The notes below the pieces were generated by a model, which saw nothing but the letters and a program-made list of their open reading frames with translations, did no database searches and had not been told where the DNA came from. A DNA stretch of 28,874 bases from a virus: IMG/VR virus record IMGVR_UViG_3300010370_006585, positions 1-28,874 of that record. One strand, written 5' to 3'. The position numbers and the translations under genes are program-made. Within the stretch, counting starts at the first letter, position 1; each line of letters begins with the position of its first letter. Shown here one piece after another: positions 8,013-16,333 of the stretch.

Positions 8013-8048
8013 AAACCGTCCGGATTGACCCGGACGGTTTTATTTTTT
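8013..8048 (+). terminator. Rho-independent terminator after the capsid gene
   Basis: AAACCGTCCGG (8013-8023) pairs perfectly with CCGGACGGTTT (8030-8040) across a 6-nt loop and is followed by TATTTTTT. It lies 34 nt after the capsid stop and 20 nt before the next start, so it separates the highly expressed head genes from the downstream operon, which must depend on read-through or antitermination. Confidence 0.93.
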
Positions 8049-8067
8049 GTGGCTGCTGGAGGATAAT

Positions 8068-8349
8068 ATGGCAGGCAAGAGTTCGATTTGGGCGATTCGG
8101 ATGCCGGGTGGTCCAACAAAGATCGTGATGAGTGATGTGGCGATTACTGAGGCGAAGGCGAAGGCCGAATACCGTGCGTCGTTGCCGACGACGGTGGCAT
8201 CGACGTCTGACCGGGACAAGAGTGTTGAGTGGCCGCTGGTCGAGGCGATCGACGAGCAGACACTGACGAACAAGTACAGCAATTTTCTGCATCCGCATTC
8301 TTCGACTGGGCGGTCGCAGTTTGTGGTGGATTTGCGTAAGCCGAAGTGA
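8068..8349 (+). CDS. Small hypothetical protein after the capsid gene
   Basis: A 93-aa protein from ATG 8068, 5 nt after a strong GGAGG SD (8058-8062); an in-frame GTG at 8047 lies inside the terminator tail and is rejected. The sequence is mixed, with a Lys/Ala/Glu helix near residues 28-40 and a basic C-terminus. There are no Cys, unlike its neighbours. It sits where lambda has FI and other head-completion genes. No function is recognised. Confidence 0.7.
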   Translation: MAGKSSIWAIRMPGGPTKIVMSDVAITEAKAKAEYRASLPTTVASTSDRDKSVEWPLVEAIDEQTLTNKYSNFLHPHSSTGRSQFVVDLRKPK

Positions 8350-8356
8350 GGTTGCC

Positions 8357-8671
8357 ATGTCCTGTCTGAGTTGCGCTGAGCTGGAATCGAAGATTTGTGA
8401 GCTGGCAGAGAGTCTCACGAGCGGCGAGGCCTGCGGTGGCATCACCAGTCAAGGCGGAGTGACCGTCGACACCCGTGAGCAGATTATCCAGAAGCAGCGA
8501 GTGCTGGAGACATACCGGCAGATGTGGACGGACAAGCGGTGTGGCGAGCAGAACGATGCGGGGCTGTATGAGTTCATTCATACGGCCTGTGTGACTCCAG
8601 CGACCTGCACAGGGCGGTCCTGTCGTGGTTCGAGGGCCAGTCAGCGATCGACGCGGAGATACCGGCGATGA
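8357..8671 (+). CDS. Small head-completion or connector candidate
   Basis: A 104-aa protein from ATG 8357 with GAGG 5 nt upstream. Residues 1-75 look genuine: MSCLSCAELESKICELAESL, a Gly/Thr turn, then a helical segment with EQIIQKQRVLETYRQMW. The last 25 residues are Arg/Ser/Cys-rich and read like an out-of-frame sequence. In the -1 frame, bases 8602-8667 have almost only G or C at third positions and read DLHRAVLSWFEGQSAIDAEI, which continues into the next gene. Either the tail is a true overlap, or a frame change occurs near 8600. The helix-rich N-terminus and position suggest a head-tail adaptor. Confidence 0.6.
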   Translation: MSCLSCAELESKICELAESLTSGEACGGITSQGGVTVDTREQIIQKQRVLETYRQMWTDKRCGEQNDAGLYEFIHTACVTPATCTGRSCRGSRASQRSTRRYRR

Positions 8672-9315
8672 GTGAGGGGTGCTGTCCGGAGGTGCCGTGC
8701 GGTTGCCAGCAGTGGCTGGAGTCGTTCTGCGACTTCGAGACTGTCACGCACACGTACTGCGGCACTGAGACGACGTTCGAGAAGTGCAAGAGTTATCCGA
8801 TGCAGACGGAACTGGTGCGTCCGGATGCGGGGATACACCAGCAGGACCGGATGTTTTTCGTAAGCCGGCAGGAGCAGGACGTTGGGAGTGCTCCGGGGGC
8901 TGTGATCGAGACGGCGGACGGGGAGCACTGGCAGGTGTACGCTGCGGAGTACCTGCAGGCGTTCTGTGTGTGGAAGCTGTGGGGCAGAAACGTGGCGACG
9001 TGTTTCAGCCTCACGCATCGTCTGGACATCTGGGACGCGACTGGGTGTGAGTCTGACTGTCAGTCGGTGAAAATGCAGCGAGTCGGGACGGTTCGAGGGA
9101 AGATCCTGCCAGTTGCTGGTCAGCGGTCTGGGACGCGGAATTCTGACGATATGCGGGTGCGGTGGCAGTGTTCGGTGGAGCGGTGGACAGTTGGTCCGTA
9201 TCCGCTGGCGCATCACAGAATATCGAGCAGTCAGGGGATGTTCCGGGTGGTGAGCTTCCAGGACGGCGGCCCGTATGTGCCGTTCACGATGGTTCTGGAG
9301 TTGATGGATGTTTAG
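8668..9315 (+). CDS. Cys-rich head-tail joining candidate
   Basis: A 215-aa protein whose ATG overlaps the preceding stop by 4 nt. It has 12 Cys, starting with CCPEVPCGC at residues 5-13. The rest is strand-rich with many Trp, Phe and Val residues and a C-terminus typical of beta-barrel joining proteins (MFRVVSFQDG...). Lambda FII-like position between capsid and tail terminator genes suggests a head-tail joining role; the sequence itself does not identify a family. The open frame continues upstream of the ATG without a usual start codon (see the frame-change finding). Confidence 0.55.
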   Translation: MSEGCCPEVPCGCQQWLESFCDFETVTHTYCGTETTFEKCKSYPMQTELVRPDAGIHQQDRMFFVSRQEQDVGSAPGAVIETADGEHWQVYAAEYLQAFCVWKLWGRNVATCFSLTHRLDIWDATGCESDCQSVKMQRVGTVRGKILPVAGQRSGTRNSDDMRVRWQCSVERWTVGPYPLAHHRISSSQGMFRVVSFQDGGPYVPFTMVLELMDV

Positions 9316-9925
9316 TCTGCGGGTGGCTGATGCTGATGCGGATTACGAGGCTCCGTTCAGGGAGGCGGCTGGGGATGTCTGCTCCAGCCTTGCGTTTTCG
9401 CTTGCGCAAAAGTATCGCGAGTATTTGCTGAAGCCGGACGCTCCTCCGCATAGCACTCCGTTTACGATCCCGCATGCTTACAACGGCTGGAAACCCGGGG
9501 GATTTTATTGGGCAGGAGATGCTGACAGTTTGTCTGATGGCGGTGATCTGAGCGATGAGGCGTGGTTATTCGGGGACGTGTCTGGCGTGGCTCCTCGACA
9601 GCCACCGCCGATGCTGGAAAGCCACAGGAACAATACTGTTGCCGGCGGCAACAGCATGGGCGTGCCGTTTGCCGAGGATCAAACGGTCAGTTTGGCGAAT
9701 TACATTGAGTCAGAGTATTCTGGTGACTGGGAGAAGGGCTATTATGTGGGGATGTCTCCGAGTCACGTCTCTGGGCGTGACAACAACTATCTGGTTCTGT
9801 TGGATCAGGGTCAGATTCCGGGGATTGCTCCGCGACCGTGGATTGAAGTGATTTTTGATTTCGAGCGTCGCGAATTGCTGGCGGCTGCATTGCAGCCACA
9901 GGACGCTTCGCCTTTTGGAGGCTGA
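9308..9925 (+). CDS. Tail completion candidate (Z-like position)
   Basis: A 205-aa protein, ATG overlapping the preceding gene by 8 nt. It starts with a helical segment (residues 8-40), has an aromatic Gly/Trp-rich middle and ends in a strand/helix pair containing RPWIEVIFDFERRELLAAAL, reminiscent of tail-completion proteins in which a C-terminal strand is followed by a helix. Size and order match lambda Z (192 aa). Assignment is positional. Confidence 0.55.
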   Translation: MFSLRVADADADYEAPFREAAGDVCSSLAFSLAQKYREYLLKPDAPPHSTPFTIPHAYNGWKPGGFYWAGDADSLSDGGDLSDEAWLFGDVSGVAPRQPPPMLESHRNNTVAGGNSMGVPFAEDQTVSLANYIESEYSGDWEKGYYVGMSPSHVSGRDNNYLVLLDQGQIPGIAPRPWIEVIFDFERRELLAAALQPQDASPFGG

Positions 9926-9930
9926 CAGGA

Positions 9931-10068
9931 ATGCACCGGTACAAAATCTATGGCGTTGGCAGTGTGATGGAGTTCGACGCGGTGAGCCCGGAGGTGGCTG
10001 AGGCGATGCTGATCGAAGAGATCCCGCAGTTGCGTGTCGAGCAGATGGTGACCCGGAGGGTCCGATGA
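9931..10068 (+). CDS. 45-aa small protein
   Basis: ATG 9931 lies 9 nt after GGAGG (9917-9921), and the TGA overlaps the next ATG by 4 nt. The product, MHRYKIYGVGSVMEFDAVSP..., has a strand-turn-helix look, with SPEVAEAMLIEEI forming an amphipathic helix and a basic end. Both translation signals and G/C-rich third positions support a real gene despite its length. The function is unknown. Confidence 0.65.
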   Translation: MHRYKIYGVGSVMEFDAVSPEVAEAMLIEEIPQLRVEQMVTRRVR

Positions 10069-10484
10069 CCTGTTGCGTCGAGGATGCGTGGATTACTGCG
10101 CTGCGGGCTCTGGACTGCACTCCGGTGAAGTCTGAGGGCCACTTCGTGCTGCAGCGATCGGGCTCCGAGATCGTGCCGTATGTGGTGGTCAGCAGTGCGA
10201 TTTCGAGTGGCCTGCGGACGACGGACACGGTGCAGCGGATCCAGAGTGTGAGCCTGCGCGGGTATTTCAGCGTCGACCGGATTCAGGATGCCAGGGAGTG
10301 GCAGGGGCTGGTTGAGGCGTTGCTGACGTGCCGACGTTGTGTGCCTCTTGGAGACTGTGGCTGTTTTTGTGTACGATCCGTCGGTCCATCGCAGATGACC
10401 CCGGTGGGGACGCTGCTGAGCGTGTTTGTGACTGTCACAGGGAGTTTCATGCCAGCCGAGGAGACGTCCGGGTCTGGCACATGA
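10065..10484 (+). CDS. Tail terminator candidate (U-like position)
   Basis: A 139-aa protein in an ATGA overlap with the upstream small gene. The order (joining proteins, this gene, tail tube, chaperones) and the size (lambda U is 131 aa) suggest the ring that stops tube polymerisation and joins the head. Alternating hydrophobic strands (VPYVVVSSAI, LRGYFSV), a central helix (REWQGLVEALL) and a C-terminal strand (LLSVFVTVTGSF) fit the alpha/beta terminator fold. Six Cys occur, including CGCFC. There is no diagnostic motif. Confidence 0.5.
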   Translation: MTCCVEDAWITALRALDCTPVKSEGHFVLQRSGSEIVPYVVVSSAISSGLRTTDTVQRIQSVSLRGYFSVDRIQDAREWQGLVEALLTCRRCVPLGDCGCFCVRSVGPSQMTPVGTLLSVFVTVTGSFMPAEETSGSGT

Positions 10485-10496
10485 GGAGATATTGAG

Positions 10497-11021
10497 ATGC
10501 CGTTTTCTGCTGGTGAGTTGTGCTGCTCGAATACTGCGTGCGTGTTGCTGGACGTGGCTACGGGGACCACGACAACATGGGAACGCATTCCGCATGTGAC
10601 ACAGATTTCATTCAATCGCACGGCAAACACGCCGAAACTTGTGACCAGTTCGACGAAGGGTGAGGAAACCTCCCTTTGCGGGACGATCACGCAGAATGGG
10701 AATCTGGCGATCGCATGCCATGGTGGTACGGCCCCAGGATATCTGGAGGTGAACGATATTTATCACATTCGATGGGCCGCAGATTGCGCCGACATCTGGA
10801 ACGAGGAGGATTGCCCTTCGCAAGGGAGCGCGACTTCTGCGTTTGCGGCGACTTACTTTGAAGCGTACATTCGAATCACATCATTCCCGGTTGACATGAA
10901 CATCTCCGGAAATGCTGCTTTGGTTTACAACTACGGATTTGACATTGTCTCTTGGGTAAATCGTGGCGTTGCTCAGTCCGCTGGTGTGGAGTCTGGTGTA
11001 ACGGCCGGTTTTGCCTGCTGA
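10497..11021 (+). CDS. Major tail tube protein candidate
   Basis: A 174-aa protein, ATG 8 nt after AGGAG. Strand-rich sequence with Thr, Ser and Val and a long C-terminal segment (AYIRITSFPVDMNISGNAALVYNYGFDIVS) typical of tail tube beta-sandwiches. It directly precedes the tail assembly chaperones, as lambda V precedes G. Eight Cys are present (CC near residue 9, the last residue is Cys), suggesting possible disulfides between stacked rings. It is smaller than lambda V (246 aa) because no extra Ig-like domain is seen. Confidence 0.65.
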   Translation: MPFSAGELCCSNTACVLLDVATGTTTTWERIPHVTQISFNRTANTPKLVTSSTKGEETSLCGTITQNGNLAIACHGGTAPGYLEVNDIYHIRWAADCADIWNEEDCPSQGSATSAFAATYFEAYIRITSFPVDMNISGNAALVYNYGFDIVSWVNRGVAQSAGVESGVTAGFAC

Positions 11022-11036
11022 TAGTGGAGGTGTGGC

Positions 11037-11543
11037 ATGCAGAGAGTTCGAGTGGGCGACCTCGAACTTTCCATCAGTCCTCGCAGGTTGATCAACTACA
11101 TCGAGAAGGTGCAGTTCATCAAGAGTCGGCGGCCGGCTCCGTGGGATCTGATGAGAGGGGTCCCGAAGAATCTTTCGGTGACGGACTACACGGCATACGT
11201 GGAGACGGCGATGAAAACCGTCTACACGCATGCCAGTGCCGTCGGGATACAGGAAGAGATGGATTTTGACACGTCTGCAGAGGGCTTTTTCTGGTCCTTG
11301 TGGAAGTGCATGGTTCCAGACAGGCCTTCGGTCAAACGCAGGGTCACAATGGCCGAGGCTGGAGCACAGCAGGAGCCATGGGAAGCAGGCGTGCTGAGGG
11401 CGAAGGCGTTGTGGGAGGCAGCGACTGACGACGAGAAGCGTCAGATTCGTATGGCGATGGATGCCTCTGACCAGATGCGGCAAGTAAAAAACTCCGATGG
11501 CCCGCCCGAGACGAGCAGTCCGGAGCCGGGCCTAAAGGAGTGA
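11037..11543 (+). CDS. Tail assembly chaperone (G-like)
   Basis: A 168-aa protein, ATG 6 nt after GGAGG. Helical, with IEKVQFIKSRRPAPWDLMRGV early and a helix-rich C-terminus, ending in a disordered Pro/Glu/Ser tail. It precedes the tape measure, the place of lambda G. Codons 150-152 form the canonical slippery sequence A-AAA-AAC in phase, so a fraction of ribosomes can shift to -1 and make a longer G-T fusion. The protein coats the tape measure and recruits tube subunits; it is not part of the virion in known systems. Confidence 0.75.
   Translation: MQRVRVGDLELSISPRRLINYIEKVQFIKSRRPAPWDLMRGVPKNLSVTDYTAYVETAMKTVYTHASAVGIQEEMDFDTSAEGFFWSLWKCMVPDRPSVKRRVTMAEAGAQQEPWEAGVLRAKALWEAATDDEKRQIRMAMDASDQMRQVKNSDGPPETSSPEPGLKE
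11486..11492 (+). promoter_or_regulatory. Programmed -1 ribosomal frameshift site (A-AAA-AAC)
   Basis: The heptamer AAAAAAC is in the correct phase: GTA|AAA|AAC are codons 150-152 of the upstream gene. The -1 frame after it is open through 11704 and contains the small T-like reading frame, giving a 223-aa fusion (152 + 71). Six nt downstream a 6-bp stem can form (11499-11504 with 11527-11532), and CTCCG (11492-11496) can pair with CGGAG (11521-11525), an interleaved order compatible with a pseudoknot. The heptamer is seen; frameshifting is inference from the lambda G/GT precedent. Confidence 0.82.
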
Positions 11544-11545
11544 AG

Positions 11546-11707
11546 ATGGAAATCCTGCCTGAGGATCCGGGTTTTCTGGTTCCTCGGTGCAGGTATCGAC
11601 ATTTGGCTGAGGCTCTGTGTCGTGAGCTGCACATTTCGCTAGACTCTGCGCTGCAGTACACGCCATTTGAGGCGTATCAGGCACTGGGAGCAGAGATCTA
11701 TGTCTGA
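11546..11707 (+). CDS. Tail assembly chaperone T-like extension
   Basis: A 53-aa frame from ATG 11546 to 11707, overlapping the tape-measure start by 8 nt. It could be translated alone (AAAGGAG at 11534-11540 precedes it), but more likely it forms the C-terminal part of the -1 frameshift fusion reading from 11492. The sequence is helical with PFEAYQALGAEIYV at the end. In lambda-like systems the T domain binds the tape measure. It is too short to identify by itself; context makes the call. Confidence 0.65.
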   Translation: MEILPEDPGFLVPRCRYRHLAEALCRELHISLDSALQYTPFEAYQALGAEIYV

Positions 11708-14700
11708 AGGTCAGCGGTTACTCGACGTTTTCGTGAGCGTGCGCCCGGATCCAGAGATGCTGGAGGCTGTGAAGGCTGCGCATGAGACCCTGATCAGTGA
11801 CCTGCAGAAACGCCTAGCAGAGGTCAGCCAGGCGATTAGTGCGACGACTCGGACGCATGTGACCGAGGTTTCCAATGCAGTCCAGACGCTGACAAGTCGC
11901 CTGAATGCTCTGCAGCAGGCGAGCCAAGCCTTGCAATCGCAGAACAGACTCACCGGTGGTGGCGGTGCCAGCGGCGGTGGTGGTGCGGTTACTTCTGGGT
12001 CGTCAGCACCTCCGCCACAGTCTCCTCCGCCCAAAACTCAGGCGGAACTTGAGCTTGATCGGATCAGCGAGAGAAGAGCAGGGATAGAAGAGAACATCAG
12101 GCTGCTGCGTGAGGCGAACTCGCTGGAAATTTCGAGGCTGCGTGCTCTTGGCCAAAAGGAATTTGCATCTCCGTATGAACAACAGAATCGCGAGTTAAGA
12201 GCAATTGTGTTGCAAATGCGAGCGATGGATGCAGAAGAAGTCAACCTGCTGACCAATGATGCAAGACGTAAAGAGTATTTGGATTTCTACACTCAAATCG
12301 GGCGCCGTGTAGATAATGCAAGAGAATCTGTCGAACGATTTGCAGACAGAGCACGGCAGGTGTCTGCATTTGCTGTTCCTCAGCCCGGCGTACTAAGTGG
12401 TTCAAAATTTCAGGAGGACATCGCGAAGCTATTCAGGGCTCAGAATATCAGGGCTGGAATAGCGCTCGGTGCCCCACAGGAACGGCCAACTGGTCTACCT
12501 TCATCGGGTGCATTGGCCGATGACTTGCGTGCGCAGGAACAGGTCGTCAGAGAGAATGCTGCGAACGTCAAGAGGCTGCGGTCTGAGTACGATGGCACAA
12601 AATACTCTGTTGATAATTTGAGAGATGCAATTGACGAACTGGCGAACAGCCAGAAGCGACTCAGTGTTCTGCAACTGGCCGCCAAGGATCAGGGGAATCT
12701 GTATCGTGGCATCGCCGAAGGGGCAAGAGACGCCTCGATAGCTGCAGGACGTTTGTCCATTTCGCTGAAAGATATCGGTGACGTGGGCCTGCGTGATGAC
12801 ATCGTGCAGTTGCGGCGTGACTTCCAAGACTTCGAGCGAGAACTCACACGCCTGCAGAGCAAGGGTGAATTCAATTTCGTTGTGCAGTCGTCTGGTCTGG
12901 ATGATCTGTTGCAAAGACTTCAGAGCGTGACTGCACGATCCGGAACAGCGACTACAAGCAAAGAGAAAATAGTTGAAACGAACGAGAACCTGCGAGCTTC
13001 AATTCGCTTAGACGAAATCAAAGTCCAAGAACTGAACGAGCAGTACATCAGCAGGACGACAGCCAAAGAGCGAGCGGCTATTGTGTCGCAGCGAGCAGAG
13101 CTGGCGCGTAATCAGGCGCTGATTCAAGAGGCAAATAGAGACCGTGACAACTCTTTAATAAAAGAACAGGAATTGAACGCCCTTCTGATACAGCGAAAGG
13201 CTCTGCTTGGCACACTGAGTGCGGACTTGCAAGATTTGGCATCGAGGACAAATGCGTCGTTTAACAGACTGCAGAACACGGCATTTCAGGTTGGCCAGGC
13301 ATTTGAAGACTTTGCCGTCGGCTTCCAGCTAAACGGATTTGCTGGCGGCATCCGTGGTGCTGCCAACAACATTTCGTTCATCGCACAAGACATCGCCAGC
13401 ATTTACGTCAGCAGCGACAAAATCAGCCAGAAATGGAAACTGATTGCTGGTGTCGGCACTGGCATCGGTGCTGCGCTGGCTGTGACGATCCTTCCTCCAA
13501 CGATTGCGTGGCTGGAAAGCCTGAATGACATCTCGATCGAGATCGAAGACATCTCTCGAAAGATGCAGGACATGACTGATGAGTCACGCCGTGTCGCTGA
13601 GGCAAATCAGAAGACCAGAGAGACGCTTCGTGGCATTGGCGATCAGGATTCTTTTGAAGGTGTTCTGCAGCAACTCAGAGACCTTCGAACTGAAACGGAA
13701 GACACGGCCAAGCAGGTTGAAGATCAACTGCAAAGCATTTTTTCTTCTCAACTGGTGAACGGACTTCAGCAATCGTTCTCTGCTATTTCACGCGGAATCA
13801 AACAGCAACTACTGCAACTCGCAGACGATGCAAGAAGTCTGCAGGCTGATATTTTGCGCAGAAATCAGACGAGATTGTCTGGGGAGCAGGACAGGCCTCT
13901 GTCGTTTGATGAGGCGTTGAAGGCAGTCACAGGAGAGTCTGATAGGCAGGCACAACAGCTTATCGACACCTATCAGAAACTTCAGCGCGAACTGGACTCC
14001 GTTAGAGCGAAATCTGAAAGAGGAATTTTTGAGAGCGATCAACTGATCAATGTTCGAAATCTCTTCGAAAGTGTGACGAAACAGGTCGAAGATTTCAGCG
14101 AAACAGCGGACGTCGGGACCAAGAATTTTGCTGAGGATTTGAAGGGCAACATCACCCCGCTGCAGAAGGCCTTCGAGGATTTGATCAAACCTCTGAAGGA
14201 GGTCGAGGAGGTCCTGCAGCGGAGGTTCAGTGCGGCCGTCGATGCTGCACAGCGGAAGACAGAACAACTGGCGGAGCGTCAGCAGCTTCTGCGGCTGCAA
14301 CTGCAGGGCCAGGCGAGCGAGCAGTCGACAGCGTTGCTGGACATCCGGGAGTTCAGCGCACAGTATCAGGACATGATCGACAAGACGCTGGAGTTTTACG
14401 CCAAGTCGCAGGGAGTGACGTCGGCTCAGGTCGAGGGCCTGAGAGAGGTGCTGCGCGGCCAGGCGAACATGGAGATCGGCAACAAGAATCTGACTGAACA
14501 GAAGTCAGTGCTGGATCGCATTCAGTCCGTCGAGGAGCGGATTGCTGGGTTGCGGGAACAATCTGCTGCTGCAAGATCGCAGATGGTGTCACCGGAGGAT
14601 TTCGCTCAGCAACTGCAGCAGAATGTTCTGTCCATTGAGCCGGTTGACAAAAACACGGATGCTCTGCAGAAGGCGACCAACGAGCTGATCGAGTTACGTC

Positions 14701-15116
14701 TGGAACTGGTCAAGCTGCAGCAGTTGGAGGAGATCCGGGTTCAGCGTGGCGAGATTGCGGAGTTCAACAGGAACGCGGCGAACCTCGGCCCACAGATCCC
14801 GAGAATTCCATCGAGCGTGGACCGGGCATTGCTGGAGGCTGAGCGTGCGTTACCATTCCTGCGGGCCCCGACGGTGTCTGACCTGATGCGGATGACTCCG
14901 ATCGTGGCTCCGATGGGAGGTATCGGAGGAGCGGCAGGGATGCTGGATGTGATGAAGGGAATACCCGGTCAGGGCTCAATTTCCGATTTGGTGAGTGTTG
15001 GCGTAGAATCCGGCATTCGCAAGGCGTTGGAAGGTATCGCACCTGCTCTGTTCAATCGGATTGAAGGGGTGAGTGAGGCCGTGAAAACCAAAGACATGTC
15101 GCCGAGGGCACAATGA
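11700..15116 (+). CDS. Tape measure protein
   Basis: An 1138-aa protein from ATG 11700 (GGGAG about 9 nt upstream), the longest gene here. It sets tail length and is ejected ahead of the DNA. Residues 1-80 are helical; a Gly/Ser/Pro linker covers about 86-113; then long coiled coils follow with dense Gln, Glu, Arg and Leu. A hydrophobic stretch near residues 578-603 (IAGVGTGIGAALAVTILPP) could insert in the host membrane. The C-terminus is Gly/Met-rich and again hydrophobic. There is no Cys in the whole protein. At the usual ~0.15 nm per residue the tail would be roughly 170 nm, an estimate only. Confidence 0.9.
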   Translation: MSEGQRLLDVFVSVRPDPEMLEAVKAAHETLISDLQKRLAEVSQAISATTRTHVTEVSNAVQTLTSRLNALQQASQALQSQNRLTGGGGASGGGGAVTSGSSAPPPQSPPPKTQAELELDRISERRAGIEENIRLLREANSLEISRLRALGQKEFASPYEQQNRELRAIVLQMRAMDAEEVNLLTNDARRKEYLDFYTQIGRRVDNARESVERFADRARQVSAFAVPQPGVLSGSKFQEDIAKLFRAQNIRAGIALGAPQERPTGLPSSGALADDLRAQEQVVRENAANVKRLRSEYDGTKYSVDNLRDAIDELANSQKRLSVLQLAAKDQGNLYRGIAEGARDASIAAGRLSISLKDIGDVGLRDDIVQLRRDFQDFERELTRLQSKGEFNFVVQSSGLDDLLQRLQSVTARSGTATTSKEKIVETNENLRASIRLDEIKVQELNEQYISRTTAKERAAIVSQRAELARNQALIQEANRDRDNSLIKEQELNALLIQRKALLGTLSADLQDLASRTNASFNRLQNTAFQVGQAFEDFAVGFQLNGFAGGIRGAANNISFIAQDIASIYVSSDKISQKWKLIAGVGTGIGAALAVTILPPTIAWLESLNDISIEIEDISRKMQDMTDESRRVAEANQKTRETLRGIGDQDSFEGVLQQLRDLRTETEDTAKQVEDQLQSIFSSQLVNGLQQSFSAISRGIKQQLLQLADDARSLQADILRRNQTRLSGEQDRPLSFDEALKAVTGESDRQAQQLIDTYQKLQRELDSVRAKSERGIFESDQLINVRNLFESVTKQVEDFSETADVGTKNFAEDLKGNITPLQKAFEDLIKPLKEVEEVLQRRFSAAVDAAQRKTEQLAERQQLLRLQLQGQASEQSTALLDIREFSAQYQDMIDKTLEFYAKSQGVTSAQVEGLREVLRGQANMEIGNKNLTEQKSVLDRIQSVEERIAGLREQSAAARSQMVSPEDFAQQLQQNVLSIEPVDKNTDALQKATNELIELRLELVKLQQLEEIRVQRGEIAEFNRNAANLGPQIPRIPSSVDRALLEAERALPFLRAPTVSDLMRMTPIVAPMGGIGGAAGMLDVMKGIPGQGSISDLVSVGVESGIRKALEGIAPALFNRIEGVSEAVKTKDMSPRAQ

Positions 15117-16324
15117 GTATGTATGTTGTGGACCCTGATGAATTCCCGATCAAAGCGGTCCATGAATCCGGGATCGTCCAGTATAAGGCTGGGCAGGCGA
15201 CATCGACACGGTCTTTTTCTGTCCGGTGTCATCAGGCTCAGGAGTTGGGGCTGAGGTTTCTCGGCAAGTTTTACAAGCTGGGCGAGTTTGAGACACCCAA
15301 TCTTCCTGCGGAGTTTCCTACAGAAATAGATGAAACTGTTGGGTATGTGCCACAGCAAATGCAGTTAGTGGCGAGCGGGTTTGAAATCATTCCGCTGTCG
15401 ACATGCTGTTTCAACAACTACAAGGTCGATGGCGAAGGCACGGGAGAGGATCCGTTTGTCCTGAAAGATCAGTGCATTGAAAATCTGATCTCCCCCACGA
15501 CTCTCGAAAGGTACTATGTTCGCGAAGTTGACCCGGAGGAGGGCGACCCAGGCATTGACACTTCCAAAGAGTGCATGTGTCGAGTCAACATCGCCTACAC
15601 CGAAAAGCCGTGGGATTGCACGTATCTTGATTTGGGGGATAACGATCCAACTTCAGGTGATCCGGGATTTCTGATTCTTGAGCATACGGCTCTTGCGACT
15701 GAACGAAGCAGCGGTTACGAAATGTACACGCTGCCAAACAGGAACCTTGTTTGGGCGGATGTTGCAGAAGGCCCAGACAAGATGCTCAAGGGTGACACCT
15801 ATGCGACAGTCATGGTGCCAACTGCGGACATTACGGTAACATGGTTCAATGTGCCGGTGAAACATCTGTGCGCCATTGAAACCCATCTTGCGAAGTTCCG
15901 AGGCACAGTGAACAAAGAGCCGTTTGATCTGCTGACACGGTGCATCTGTGCGGATCCGTATTCCTGCGAGGAAGGGACTGGAGGCAGCACACCGCCGGCC
16001 GGAGTTGCCTCAGAAGACTGCAGCTATGAGCCAGAGACTATGATGTTTCTGGATTGGCAGGAAGAGCGATCTCAGAGGACCAGAGCCTTCGCTCCGATGG
16101 ATACCACGACGCTGACGCTGCGATTCAAGCAGAAGCGAATCGCTGTTGATACCAATGAGGACGGGGAAGTTGACCTGATTTGCGGCTGGAATCATCTGCT
16201 CTGCGACCGCGAAACGAACACAAACTCCGGCAGTCCATGGCAGCGAGTCAAGGTGAAGCTGCCGACAGAAAAAGATCTGTTCCTGCAGACGGACTGGAAG
16301 TATTTGCTGAGACCAACTGTCTGA
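15113..16324 (+). CDS. Tail-tip structural protein (distal tail candidate)
   Basis: A 403-aa protein with an ATGA overlap with the tape measure gene. It is the first gene after the tape measure, where distal-tail or hub proteins are encoded. Strand-rich, with aromatic residues, 14 Cys (for example CMC, CIC, CC) and an acidic middle region. The second half contains a run of strands ending in WKYLLRPTV. No known domain is recognised. The Cys content suggests disulfide or metal stabilisation. The call to tail tip rests on location and composition. Confidence 0.55.
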   Translation: MSMYVVDPDEFPIKAVHESGIVQYKAGQATSTRSFSVRCHQAQELGLRFLGKFYKLGEFETPNLPAEFPTEIDETVGYVPQQMQLVASGFEIIPLSTCCFNNYKVDGEGTGEDPFVLKDQCIENLISPTTLERYYVREVDPEEGDPGIDTSKECMCRVNIAYTEKPWDCTYLDLGDNDPTSGDPGFLILEHTALATERSSGYEMYTLPNRNLVWADVAEGPDKMLKGDTYATVMVPTADITVTWFNVPVKHLCAIETHLAKFRGTVNKEPFDLLTRCICADPYSCEEGTGGSTPPAGVASEDCSYEPETMMFLDWQEERSQRTRAFAPMDTTTLTLRFKQKRIAVDTNEDGEVDLICGWNHLLCDRETNTNSGSPWQRVKVKLPTEKDLFLQTDWKYLLRPTV

Positions 16325-16333
16325 GGATTTCCC

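Noticed and set aside
11534-11548. AAAGGAG-TGAAG-ATG as evidence that the T-like frame is only an independent gene
   Set aside because: The SD and ATG exist, but the in-phase slippery heptamer and open -1 frame make a fusion at least as likely; both readings are given.
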